Of a DNA stretch of 9,529 bases, positions 1-6,508 are shown piece by piece. How positions within the stretch are numbered: position 1 is the first letter of the stretch; every line of letters starts with the position of its first letter. The position numbers and the translations under genes were made by a program. The notes under the pieces were generated by a model that was not told the DNA's origin, did no database searches, and was given only the letters and a program-made list of their open reading frames with translations. Origin of the DNA: Candidatus Nanopelagicales bacterium (lineage in GTDB: Bacteria; Actinomycetota; Actinomycetes; S36-B12); NCBI GenBank assembly GCA_018399515.1, contig JAGYOB010000044.1, positions 1-9,529 on the forward strand, in the 5' to 3' direction.

Positions 1-817
1 AGAGTTCATCGACTCCTTCGCCTCGCACATCCGCCATCGCGCGCACTGTCAACGGCACCAGATAGGACGCGTTGACTCGACCGCGATAGGGCATCGGGGT
101 GAGGTACGGCGCATCGGTTTCGACGAGCACTCGATCCCGCGGCACCACCGCGAGCGCATCGCGCAAGGACTGCGCGCTGGAGAACGTCACGACACCGGCG
201 AAGGAGCAGTACCAGCCGTTGTCGGCGCAGATGCTCGCCATGTCGGCATCACCGGAGAAGCAGTGGAACACCACGCGATCGGGGGCGCCTTCGGCGAGCA
301 GAACCGAGATCACATCGTCATGGGAATCCCGGTCGTGGATCACCAGTGTGCGATCGGTGCGCTTGGCCAGGTCGATGTGCCAGCGGAATGATTCGGCCTG
401 TGCCGGACGCCCCGCTTCGCCGGTGCGGAAATAATCCAGCCCCGTCTCACCGACCGCACGCACACCCGGCTGCGTCGCCAATGCCTCGATCTCGGCGAAC
501 GCCGCCTGTAGCGCGGGCATGCCATCACGTTCGCCGATACGCGCGGCATCATTGGGATGCAAAGCGACAGCAGCGATCACCTCATCGTGATCTTGCGCCG
601 CCCGAACAGCCCAGTGCGACGACTCAACATCGCAGCCGACCTGCACGACGCGGGTGACGTTGACCGACCGTGCCCGCGCCAACGCATCATCGACACCGAG
701 GTCTTCTTCGCTGCCCTTGAGGTGCCGGTCGACGACGTCGAGGTGGCAGTGCGAATCGACCACCGGCCGCGGGAGCGCCTCAGGAGCATCAGGGCGGCCT
801 TCAGGTTGCTTAGCCAT
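1..817 (-). CDS. tatD: TatD family metal-dependent hydrolase (DNase), 3' end cut by the window edge
   Basis: I translated this by hand: 272 codons are visible and the stop lies beyond position 1. It is a TIM-barrel amidohydrolase of the TatD family, cytoplasmic deoxyribonucleases linked in E. coli to DNA repair and clearance. The metal ligands are present in order: the HxH of DSHCHLD (His23, His25), Glu124 in GETGLDY, His161 in LVIHDRDS, His185 in VVFHCFSGD, and Asp235 in VETDAPYLTP. Family members are about 260-280 residues, so only the last C-terminal helix is probably missing. The ATG at 817 is preceded by GAGGTGA at 827-821, six bases away, which is a good ribosome-binding site. It is the third gene of an rsmI-metG-tatD operon, 26 bases after metG. 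Actinobacteria often have rpfB and ksgA downstream; that would lie outside this window. The family call is firm, but the physiological substrate is not shown by sequence. Confidence 0.95.
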   Translation of the reverse strand, partial: MAKQPEGRPDAPEALPRPVVDSHCHLDVVDRHLKGSEEDLGVDDALARARSVNVTRVVQVGCDVESSHWAVRAAQDHDEVIAAVALHPNDAARIGERDGMPALQAAFAEIEALATQPGVRAVGETGLDYFRTGEAGRPAQAESFRWHIDLAKRTDRTLVIHDRDSHDDVISVLLAEGAPDRVVFHCFSGDADMASICADNGWYCSFAGVVTFSSAQSLRDALAVVPRDRVLVETDAPYLTPMPYRGRVNASYLVPLTVRAMADVRGEGVDEL

Positions 818-843
818 CGATCACCTCGTGCGACGACGTCACC

Positions 844-2424
844 TCAGGCATCGGGGTCCTCCAGCCGCGGGAACAGCGCGTCACCCTTGGTCACCGGTGC
901 ACCGGCGGGCAACTGCCCCCACCGGGCGGCGTCGACCACCGATGCTTCACCGATCGGGCCGAGCATGCGATCGGCACCGAGTTGCTGCCACAGCGAACGC
1001 ATCGTGGTCGGCATCACCGGGTGGTACAGCACCGCGATCGCGCGCAGGGATTCGGCGATCGTGTAGAGCACGGTGTCCAGTCGCTGCGCATTCGCCTCAT
1101 CCTTGGCCAGCACCCACGGTTCGGATTCGGTGACATAGAGGTTCACCGCGTCGACGAAGGATCGGATGTGGCCGATCCCGGTCGAGAAATCCAGCGCGCA
1201 CATCGCCGCATCCGCCTTTTCGGACACGGATACCAGCATCTGCTGCAACGACTTCTCAGCATCTGTCGATTCGCCCGGCGCCGGTAGCGAACCTTCGCGA
1301 TAACGCTGCACCATGGCCGTGCATCGCGAGGCGAGATTGCCCAACCCATTGGCGAGCTCGGCGGTGTATCGCGCCGACATGTCCTCCCAGGAGAACGACC
1401 CGTCCTGGCCGAAGTTGATCGCTGACATGAAGTAGTAGCGGAACGCATCCGCCCCGAAGTGGTCGGTGATCTGCTCCGGCGAGATGCCGGTCAGGCGCGT
1501 CTTGCTCATCTTCTCGCCACCGACGAGCAGCCACCCGTGCGCGAACACCTTGCGCGGCAGTTCGACACCCGCCGCCAGCAGCATCGCCGGCCAATACACC
1601 GCGTGGAAGCGAAGGATGTCCTTGCCAACCAGGTGCACGTCGGCCGGCCACGTGTTCGCGAACATCGCACCCTCGGGCGAGTCAGGATCGGCGCCATAAC
1701 CGACCGCGGTCGCATAGTTGAGCAGCGCATCGAACCACACATAGACGACCTGCTTGTCATCCCACGGCAGGCCGATACCCCACGACACGCTCGATCGCGA
1801 CATCGAGATGTCCACGAGGCCGGCCTTCAAGAAGCTCATGACCTCGTTGTAGGCACTGACCGGCTCGACCGCTGTGGGATTCGCCTCATAGTGCGCGATG
1901 AGCGCATCGGTGAAGGCGGATAGTTTGAAGAAGTAGTTCGTCTCGCTGAGCATCTCGACCGGTCGGCCGTGCACGGGACACAACTGCTCACCCCCCTCAC
2001 CGGTGATGACATCGCCGGGGAGTTTGAACTCCTCGCAACCGACGCAGTACGGGCCCTCGTAGTCGGCCTCATAGACGTAGCCGTTTTCGCGCACTCGTTC
2101 CCAGAACCTGCGCACACCCTCGCGGTGTCGTGTCTCGGTGGTGCGGATGAAGTCATCATTGGCCGCGTCGATCGTCTCGAGCACCGGGCGCCACGCCTGG
2201 TCGACGAGTCGGTCGACCCATTCCTGCGGGGTGACTCCGCCTGCATCGGCGGCGCGCTGCACCTTCGTGCCGTGCTCGTCGACCCCGGTCAGGTACCACA
2301 CCTTCTCCCCGCGCTGTCGCCGCCAGCGGGTGAGCACATCTCCGGCGGTCGTGGTGTAGGCGTGGCCGATGTGGGGGGCGTCATTGACGTAATAGATCGG
2401 CGTCGTGACGTAGTAGGCGGCCAT
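844..2424 (-). CDS. metG: Methionyl-tRNA synthetase (MetG)
   Basis: This 526-residue class I aminoacyl-tRNA synthetase charges tRNA-Met with methionine in the cytoplasm. The start is typical (YYVTTPIYYVNDAPHIGHAY). The ATP-binding HIGH motif is residues 18-21, followed by the TGVDEHG loop at 46-52. The connective domain carries a single zinc knuckle, Cys127-x2-Cys130 and Cys149-x2-His152. KMSKT at 305-309 is the usual variant of KMSKS, followed by LTGISPEQI. The protein ends after the anticodon-binding helical domain and lacks the C-terminal dimerisation/tRNA-binding domain of E. coli MetG (about 677 residues). This is the short form, as in mycobacteria. Its ATG is 11 bases after the rsmI stop. 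An AGGA at 2437-2434 overlaps that stop codon, nine bases from the ATG, so translation is probably coupled to rsmI. tatD follows after 26 bases. Confidence 0.98.
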   Translation of the reverse strand: MAAYYVTTPIYYVNDAPHIGHAYTTTAGDVLTRWRRQRGEKVWYLTGVDEHGTKVQRAADAGGVTPQEWVDRLVDQAWRPVLETIDAANDDFIRTTETRHREGVRRFWERVRENGYVYEADYEGPYCVGCEEFKLPGDVITGEGGEQLCPVHGRPVEMLSETNYFFKLSAFTDALIAHYEANPTAVEPVSAYNEVMSFLKAGLVDISMSRSSVSWGIGLPWDDKQVVYVWFDALLNYATAVGYGADPDSPEGAMFANTWPADVHLVGKDILRFHAVYWPAMLLAAGVELPRKVFAHGWLLVGGEKMSKTRLTGISPEQITDHFGADAFRYYFMSAINFGQDGSFSWEDMSARYTAELANGLGNLASRCTAMVQRYREGSLPAPGESTDAEKSLQQMLVSVSEKADAAMCALDFSTGIGHIRSFVDAVNLYVTESEPWVLAKDEANAQRLDTVLYTIAESLRAIAVLYHPVMPTTMRSLWQQLGADRMLGPIGEASVVDAARWGQLPAGAPVTKGDALFPRLEDPDA

Positions 2425-2435
2425 GACCGGCGATC

Positions 2436-3335
2436 CTACGGAAGCCCGCGACGGGCAGCGACAACCGCGTCGTATACCTCGCGTCGCGGCACGCCCACCT
2501 CGCGCGCCACCTCACCGATCGCCGCGCGCCGATCGACGCCGGCTGCTTCGGCCGCCTCGACCCGCGCCACCCATTCGCCAGGATCACTCGCCACGGCTCG
2601 ATCCTCACCACCGGCGATGACGACAGTGATCTCCCCGCGCAATCCGGCATCGGCTCGTTCGCACAGATGGGCGAGATCCCCGCGGATGACCTCCTCGTGC
2701 GTCTTGGTCAGCTCTCGCGCTAGGACCGCGGGTCGATCCGGCCCGAACACCTCGACCATGTCCGCGAGCGCGGCACTGATGCGGTGGGGGGATTCGAAGA
2801 ACACCATCGTGCGCTGTTCAGTTGCCAATGACTGCAGGTGTCGGCGGCGGTCGCCGGGCTTGCGGGGCAGGAACCCTTCGAAGCAGAACCGATCCACCGC
2901 GAGGCCGGAGACGACCAGGGCGGCGAGCACCGCGCTCGGACCGGGCAGCACCGCCACCTCGATGCCGGCATCCAGACACGCCCGCACGACGCGATAGCCC
3001 GGGTCGCTGACCAGCGGCATGCCCGCATCGGAGATGACCAGCACATCGATGCCCTGGCGCAGGCTCGACAGCAACCCCTCGACGCGCCCGGCTTCGGCAC
3101 TGTCATGGAGGCTGATCACCCGAGCGGTCAATTCAACGCCGAGGTCGCTGGCCAGTCGACGCGCCCGCCGGGTGTCCTCGGCTGCGATGAGCCCGGCGCC
3201 GGCCAGGGCGTCGCGCAGCCGGATGGAGGCGTCACCGGGATTGCCCAGCGGTGTCGCGGCCAGGATCAACCGCCCGAACTCAGCCGGATCGCCTGCCCCG
3301 GACTGTCGGTGCTGATCGGTCCGGTCCGCGCCCAC
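2436..3335 (-). CDS. rsmI: 16S rRNA (cytidine1402-2'-O)-methyltransferase RsmI
   Basis: RsmI is an SAM-dependent methyltransferase of the tetrapyrrole-methylase fold that 2'-O-methylates C1402 in the decoding centre of 16S rRNA. Hallmarks, counted from the start used here (299 residues), are ATPLGNPGD (27-35), AEDTR (52-56), SDAGMPLVSDPG (102-113), LPGPSAV (130-136), FEGFLP, FFESPHR (179-185) and ELTKTHEE. The C-terminus is the usual helical tail. In-frame starts exist at 3368 (ATG), 3344 (ATG) and 3335 (GTG). GGGAGG at 3350-3345 abuts the 3344 ATG but sits nine bases before the 3335 GTG, so I prefer GTG. Even so, about 20 residues precede the conserved GRLILAATP, a longer head than usual. 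It is the first gene of the rsmI-metG-tatD operon and is divergent from pmt, as in mycobacteria. Confidence 0.96.
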   Translation of the reverse strand: MGADRTDQHRQSGAGDPAEFGRLILAATPLGNPGDASIRLRDALAGAGLIAAEDTRRARRLASDLGVELTARVISLHDSAEAGRVEGLLSSLRQGIDVLVISDAGMPLVSDPGYRVVRACLDAGIEVAVLPGPSAVLAALVVSGLAVDRFCFEGFLPRKPGDRRRHLQSLATEQRTMVFFESPHRISAALADMVEVFGPDRPAVLARELTKTHEEVIRGDLAHLCERADAGLRGEITVVIAGGEDRAVASDPGEWVARVEAAEAAGVDRRAAIGEVAREVGVPRREVYDAVVAARRGLP

Positions 3336-3344
3336 GTCAGCCAT

Positions 3345-3350
3345 CCTCCC
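3345..3350 (-). promoter_or_regulatory. Ribosome-binding site that decides the rsmI start
   Basis: On the minus strand GGGAGG lies immediately before the ATG at 3344, leaving no spacer, but nine bases before the in-frame GTG at 3335. The spacing favours the GTG, giving a protein three residues shorter. This is inference from spacing only. Confidence 0.55.
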
Positions 3351-3366
3351 ACCCCGGGCGCTTACC

Positions 3367-4992
3367 ATGGCCCGCGTGAGCGCGACGGTGGATGCCCCCC
3401 GGTCGTCGACGCCGCGCCACGCCCGCTCGGCGACCGCAGCGAATACAACAGGCACATCGAGCGGCTCCCCCGACCGTTCGAGCACCGGCTACCGCCCGCT
3501 GCCGGGCAACCGCTGGATCGGCTGGGCCGGCCCGCTGGCGGTCACCGCCGTCGCCGGGATCCTGCGCTTCACCGATCTGGGCCGACCCGATGCGGTGGTG
3601 TTCGACGAGACGTACTACGCCAAGGACGCCCTCGCGCTGCTGCGCTTCGGCTCCGAGCAGGGATTCCTCGAAGGCGCCGACGACACGATCTTGGCCAGCG
3701 ACGGCAACTGGCGCACCCTCGAGGTGTTCTCCGGCGACCCCGGGTTCGTCGTGCACCCACCGTTCGGCAAGTGGACGATCGCCGCCGGAGAGTGGCTGTT
3801 CGGAATGACGCCCTTCGGCTGGCGGTTCGCCGTCGCGCTACTGGGCACCCTGTCGGTGCTGCTCGTCGCCCGCATCGCCCGCCGACTCACCCGCTCCGAT
3901 CTCATCGGCGTCACCGCAGGCCTGCTGCTCGCCCTCGACGGCATCCACCTGGTGATGAGCCGCACCGCGATCCTCGACATGGTCATCTCGTTCTGGGTGC
4001 TCGCAGCATTCGGATTCCTCCTGCTCGACCGCGACCAGGTCCGCAAACGATGGCTGAGCAAAGACGCACTCTCCCCCGCGATGTGGGGTCCGCGCCTAGG
4101 ACCGCGGCCGTGGCGCTGGGCGGCCGGCATCAGCCTGGGTCTGGCCTGCGGGGTGAAGTGGTCGGGGCTGTGGTTCGTCGCGGTGTTCGGCCTGATGACC
4201 GTGATCTGGGATGTCGGCCTGCGCCGACGCCTCGGCGTCGAGAACCCCTGGTCGGCAACACTTTTGCGCAGCGCTCCACCGGCGTTCATCGCCATCGTCG
4301 GCAGTGCGCTGGTGGTGTACCTGCTCACCTGGACCGGCTGGATCATCACCGACGCGGGCTGGGGCCGGCAGTGGGCCGCCGGGCAGGACCCCTCGATCGT
4401 GCCCGACTGGTTGCGCTCGCTGTGGCACTACCACGCCCAGGCCTGGTCGTTCCACGTCTCACTGGAATCCGATCACTCGTATGAGTCGAATCCGCTCAGC
4501 TGGTTCCTGCAGACACGACCGACATCGTTCTTCTATCGCGGCGGCGACGAAGCGACCGGTTCCTGCGGTGGCGAGAACTGCTCGATTGCGATCAACGCGA
4601 TCGGCAATCCCGTGGTGTGGTGGGCCGGTGCGATCGCTCTCATCCACCAGGTGTGGCGGTATGTCGCCCATCGCGATTGGCGCTCAGGAGCGGTGCTCGC
4701 CGGAGTCATCGCCGGCTGGGCACCGTGGCTGCTGTATCTCGACCGCACGATCTTCACGTTCTACACCGTCGTGTTCGTGCCGTTCATCGCCATCGCCCTC
4801 GCCATGAGCCTCGGATCGCTGCTCGGCCCCGCCGATGCGCCCCCGGATCGACGCCGATGGGGGGCGATCGGCGCCGGAGCGATCGTGCTGGCCGCCGTCG
4901 CTGCCGCCTGGTGGTTCTATCCGATCTGGACCGCCCAACCCCTCACGTATCTGGAGTGGACCTGGCGGATGTGGATGCCGACGTGGGTGTGA
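3367..4992 (+). CDS. pmt: Dolichyl-phosphate-mannose-type protein O-mannosyltransferase (GT39, Pmt)
   Basis: This 541-residue polytopic membrane enzyme transfers mannose from polyprenyl-phosphate-mannose to Ser/Thr of proteins as they are exported through Sec. A Ser/Thr-rich, probably cytoplasmic tail (about residues 1-48) precedes the first membrane helix (51-67). The first extracellular loop has the catalytic acidic pair in VVFDETYYAKDA (Asp80-Glu81). Further hydrophobic segments lie near 152-170, 178-220, 250-282, 300-328, 412-430, 442-485 and 497-520. The large loop contains the family signatures HYHAQAWSFH and HSYESNPLSWFLQTRP (370-385), and two cysteines (400, 405) that could pair. It is the only plus-strand gene and probably monocistronic. 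It is divergent from rsmI, as Rv1002c is from Rv1003, and convergent with the gene ending at 5014. No ribosome-binding site precedes the ATG at 3367 or the in-frame GTG at 3376, so the start is uncertain within a few codons and translation may be leaderless. Confidence 0.95.
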   Translation: MARVSATVDAPRSSTPRHARSATAANTTGTSSGSPDRSSTGYRPLPGNRWIGWAGPLAVTAVAGILRFTDLGRPDAVVFDETYYAKDALALLRFGSEQGFLEGADDTILASDGNWRTLEVFSGDPGFVVHPPFGKWTIAAGEWLFGMTPFGWRFAVALLGTLSVLLVARIARRLTRSDLIGVTAGLLLALDGIHLVMSRTAILDMVISFWVLAAFGFLLLDRDQVRKRWLSKDALSPAMWGPRLGPRPWRWAAGISLGLACGVKWSGLWFVAVFGLMTVIWDVGLRRRLGVENPWSATLLRSAPPAFIAIVGSALVVYLLTWTGWIITDAGWGRQWAAGQDPSIVPDWLRSLWHYHAQAWSFHVSLESDHSYESNPLSWFLQTRPTSFFYRGGDEATGSCGGENCSIAINAIGNPVVWWAGAIALIHQVWRYVAHRDWRSGAVLAGVIAGWAPWLLYLDRTIFTFYTVVFVPFIAIALAMSLGSLLGPADAPPDRRRWGAIGAGAIVLAAVAAAWWFYPIWTAQPLTYLEWTWRMWMPTWV

Positions 4993-5013
4993 CCGGACAC
5001 AACGAGGGTTGAC

Positions 5014-5547
5014 TCAGCAGGTGCGCTCGCGGTCCTCGCGCATCATGCACACATAGATGTTCAGCCGCGCCCGCTTCACCTGCACCACCGTGTCGTCGAC
5101 CTCGACCTCGTGGGCGGGCATAATCAGCCGATAGCGCTGGGTGTCATACAGCCCGATTCCCTCGGTCGGGATCTTCACCCGCGTCAGCCACGGGTGGCTT
5201 TCGGGACAGCTGTCGACCTTGCGGATGAAGACTCGGATATCGGTGGCGAACCACTTCGAACCCTGCTTGACGCGGACGAAGGAGTTGCGCGGCGGCTGGT
5301 ACTTCCAGCAGTCACGATGGATGACCACGGTGGCCTTCTTGCCCGGGCCGCGGCACACGGTGGTGTTCTCGCGGGTGTCCAGGCCACCGGCCTCGATCCA
5401 CGAGCAGGCGATCCGGGGCACATTGGCATTGGCCGGGCCGGCCGCACCGACCCCGATGGCGACCAGCCCCGAGGCCAACAGGCCCCCGGCCGCGACCCCC
5501 GCGGCCAGGCGACGTCCGTGCAGGCGGACACGCTGCATCATCGACAT
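5014..5547 (-). CDS. Unrecognised secreted protein with six cysteines
   Basis: I do not recognise this family. The predicted protein has 177 residues. Its N-terminus is a signal peptide: a basic region (QRVRLHGRR), a hydrophobic Ala/Gly/Leu/Val stretch (about 14-38) and an AxA-type cleavage site at Ala39-Asn-Ala41 before NVPRIACSW. The mature part of about 136 residues is basic and rich in aromatic and beta-branched residues. It has six cysteines (48, 65, 80, 114, 167, 177), the last being the final residue, consistent with three disulfides in a small extracytoplasmic beta-domain. There is no lipobox and no membrane anchor. Starts are possible at 5547, 5541 and 5538 (Met1, 3, 4). None has a Shine-Dalgarno site because the tRNA-Ala gene ends one base upstream. 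The open frame continues back through the tRNA, which I treat as non-coding. It is convergent with pmt, 21 bases away. It may be a structural or inhibitor-like domain; no enzymatic motif is visible. Confidence 0.8.
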   Translation of the reverse strand: MSMMQRVRLHGRRLAAGVAAGGLLASGLVAIGVGAAGPANANVPRIACSWIEAGGLDTRENTTVCRGPGKKATVVIHRDCWKYQPPRNSFVRVKQGSKWFATDIRVFIRKVDSCPESHPWLTRVKIPTEGIGLYDTQRYRLIMPAHEVEVDDTVVQVKRARLNIYVCMMREDRERTC

Positions 5548-5548
5548 G

Positions 5549-5622
5549 TGGAGCTGAGGGGATTTGAACCCCTGACCCCCTCGTTGCGAACGAGGTGCGC
5601 TACCGAACTGCGCTACAGCCCC
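5549..5622 (-). tRNA. tRNA-Ala(CGC)
   Basis: The 74-base minus-strand sequence folds as a complete cloverleaf. The acceptor stem GGGGCTG/CAGCTCC has seven pairs including G3-U70, the alanine identity pair. The D-stem is GCGC/GCGC. The anticodon stem is CCTCG/CGAGG with loop TTCGCAA, so the anticodon is CGC (5588-5586), reading GCG, a frequent Ala codon at this GC content. The T-arm is AGGGG-TTCAAAT-CCCCT. The discriminator is A at 5549. The 3' CCA is not encoded: the next bases are CATG, containing the start codon of the secreted-protein gene. It lies 62 bases after the sepX stop. Confidence 0.97.
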
Positions 5623-5627
5623 TGACC

Positions 5628-5643
5628 GGGTCTTTTCGGACCC
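5628..5643 (-). other. Small inverted repeat between sepX and tRNA-Ala
   Basis: GGGTC and GACCC, separated by six bases, form a perfect five-pair hairpin five bases before the tRNA 5' end. No T-run follows on either strand, so it is a poor intrinsic terminator. It could be a tRNA leader structure or chance at this GC content. Confidence 0.3.
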
Positions 5644-5656
5644 ACCAGAAGGGACG

Positions 5657-5662
5657 AGGTTA
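5657..5662 (-). promoter_or_regulatory. Possible -10 element for tRNA-Ala
   Basis: TAACCT on the minus strand fits the actinobacterial TAnnnT -10 pattern and would start transcription near 5650, leaving a leader of about 28 bases before the tRNA. The matching -35 region, at the sepX stop codon, is poor. The tRNA could instead be read through from sepX. Confidence 0.25.
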
Positions 5663-5684
5663 GCAAGCCGGGGTGCGGCGTTGC

Positions 5685-6425
5685 TCAGGCGGTTTGATCG
5701 AACACCTGATCCCACGCCGCTCGGCGGCGACCAGCGGGTCGGGCCTGGGCGCTGACGTCGTCAGCCTCGGTCTGATCGATAGCGGTGCCCTCGAGGGCCA
5801 CCCGATCACGAGAGGTGCGCGAGGGCGGGGTGGCGATGACCTCTGTTCGGTGGGTGCCAGCCTGGCGGTAGGAGTATCCATCCTGCTCGGCTCGCTCAGC
5901 AGCGGCGACCCGGTCGCGCCGCTGGGCTCGGCGCTCCTCACGCTGGCGCATCCGCTCCTGCACGCGTTCGGATTCCCGATCCTGCTCCTGTTCATACGCG
6001 GTATCCACCGACATCTGCTCGTGCAGTTCCTCGTCCTGGCGCACCGAAACGCTGCGGCGGGCGCTGCGCTCCAGGGCCGGACGCGACGCGGTGCGGGTAG
6101 CCCAGGCTGCGCTGCCCACGAAGACCAGCAGCGCCGAACCGGGCAGGATCACAGCCCAGGCTCCGGCGACCTGCAGCACCCAGGCGACCGCGCCGGTGAC
6201 GGTGACGGCCACCAGGGTGGCCACGATCGCGCGGCGGCGGCGGGCTGCTCGCCTCGCCGGTGTTCCCTCGACGGTGCCCCCGTTGCGAAACCGCGCCAGG
6301 ATGCCCATCGCTTCTTGATGCCGCTCGAGTCGGTGCGCTTCACCGGCGTCATGACGGCGCAACCACATGGGGATCAATACCGCGGCCCAGAGGGCCACGA
6401 TCGCCACGTAGATCAGACCCGTCAC
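5685..6425 (-). CDS. sepX: SepX/GlpR-type divisome membrane protein
   Basis: A membrane protein of 246 residues from the GTG at 6425. The N-terminal helix with its flank (TGLIYVAIV...PMWLRRHD, residues 2-26) is the signature I recall for SepX of Streptomyces and GlpR of Corynebacterium, where the protein supports division and binds the gephyrin-like Glp. After RLERHQEAMGIL (32-43) and a basic stretch (58-66) comes a two-helix membrane hairpin (about 67-87 and 90-109). A long charged, Arg/Glu/Gln-rich, probably coiled tail (118-182) follows, then a disordered segment ending in RAAWDQVFDQTA. An in-frame ATG at 6539 would add 38 residues, but they precede the family's normal N-terminus and overlap rimJ by 31 bases, so I prefer the GTG, which lacks a Shine-Dalgarno site and may be leaderless. 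Its position after galU-glp-rimJ matches Rv0996. Function is by homology and synteny. Confidence 0.85.
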   Translation of the reverse strand: MTGLIYVAIVALWAAVLIPMWLRRHDAGEAHRLERHQEAMGILARFRNGGTVEGTPARRAARRRRAIVATLVAVTVTGAVAWVLQVAGAWAVILPGSALLVFVGSAAWATRTASRPALERSARRSVSVRQDEELHEQMSVDTAYEQEQDRESERVQERMRQREERRAQRRDRVAAAERAEQDGYSYRQAGTHRTEVIATPPSRTSRDRVALEGTAIDQTEADDVSAQARPAGRRRAAWDQVFDQTA

Positions 6426-6457
6426 AAGAATGAACGTTAGGTGCAAGAGCGTGTCAA
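6426..6457 (-). promoter_or_regulatory. Probable sepX promoter
   Basis: In the 83-base gap after rimJ the minus strand has a perfect TTGACA (6457-6452). Seventeen bases on is TTCATT (6434-6429), a weak -10. Overlapping this region is TAACGT (6439-6434), which fits TAnnnT and lies eight bases before the GTG at 6425, as expected for leaderless transcription. The two readings compete. Either way this is the most promoter-like sequence in the window, and it suggests sepX can be expressed independently of the galU operon. Confidence 0.45.
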
Positions 6458-6508
6458 ACCGCGCATTCCACGATGGTGTCTGGTCTCCGCGTGTCGCCGG
6501 AGAGTCGA

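Noticed and set aside
1466..1510. KMSKT instead of KMSKS in MetG as a broken catalytic motif
   Set aside because: Thr at the last position is a common functional variant in bacterial MetG and the rest of the enzyme is intact.
1969..2997. A plus-strand open frame of 342 codons antisense to metG and rsmI
   Set aside because: Its composition is that of an antisense shadow, and both opposing genes carry complete family motifs.
2838..4484. A plus-strand open frame of 548 codons running through the start of rsmI (antisense) and into pmt
   Set aside because: It is Arg/Pro-rich with no recognisable domain, and overlaps two well-supported genes in other frames. This is the usual long spurious frame of GC-rich DNA.
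4984..5000. Inverted repeat TGTG/CACA around the pmt stop as a bidirectional terminator
   Set aside because: Only four pairs, overlapping the coding end, with no T-run on either strand.
5549..5622. tRNA-Ala as an integration (att) site of a mobile element
   Set aside because: No copy of the tRNA 3' end, integrase or phage gene is visible in the window.
5549..5715. N-terminal extension of the secreted protein back to an ATG at 5715
   Set aside because: It would translate through the whole tRNA-Ala gene and place about 56 residues before a clear signal peptide.
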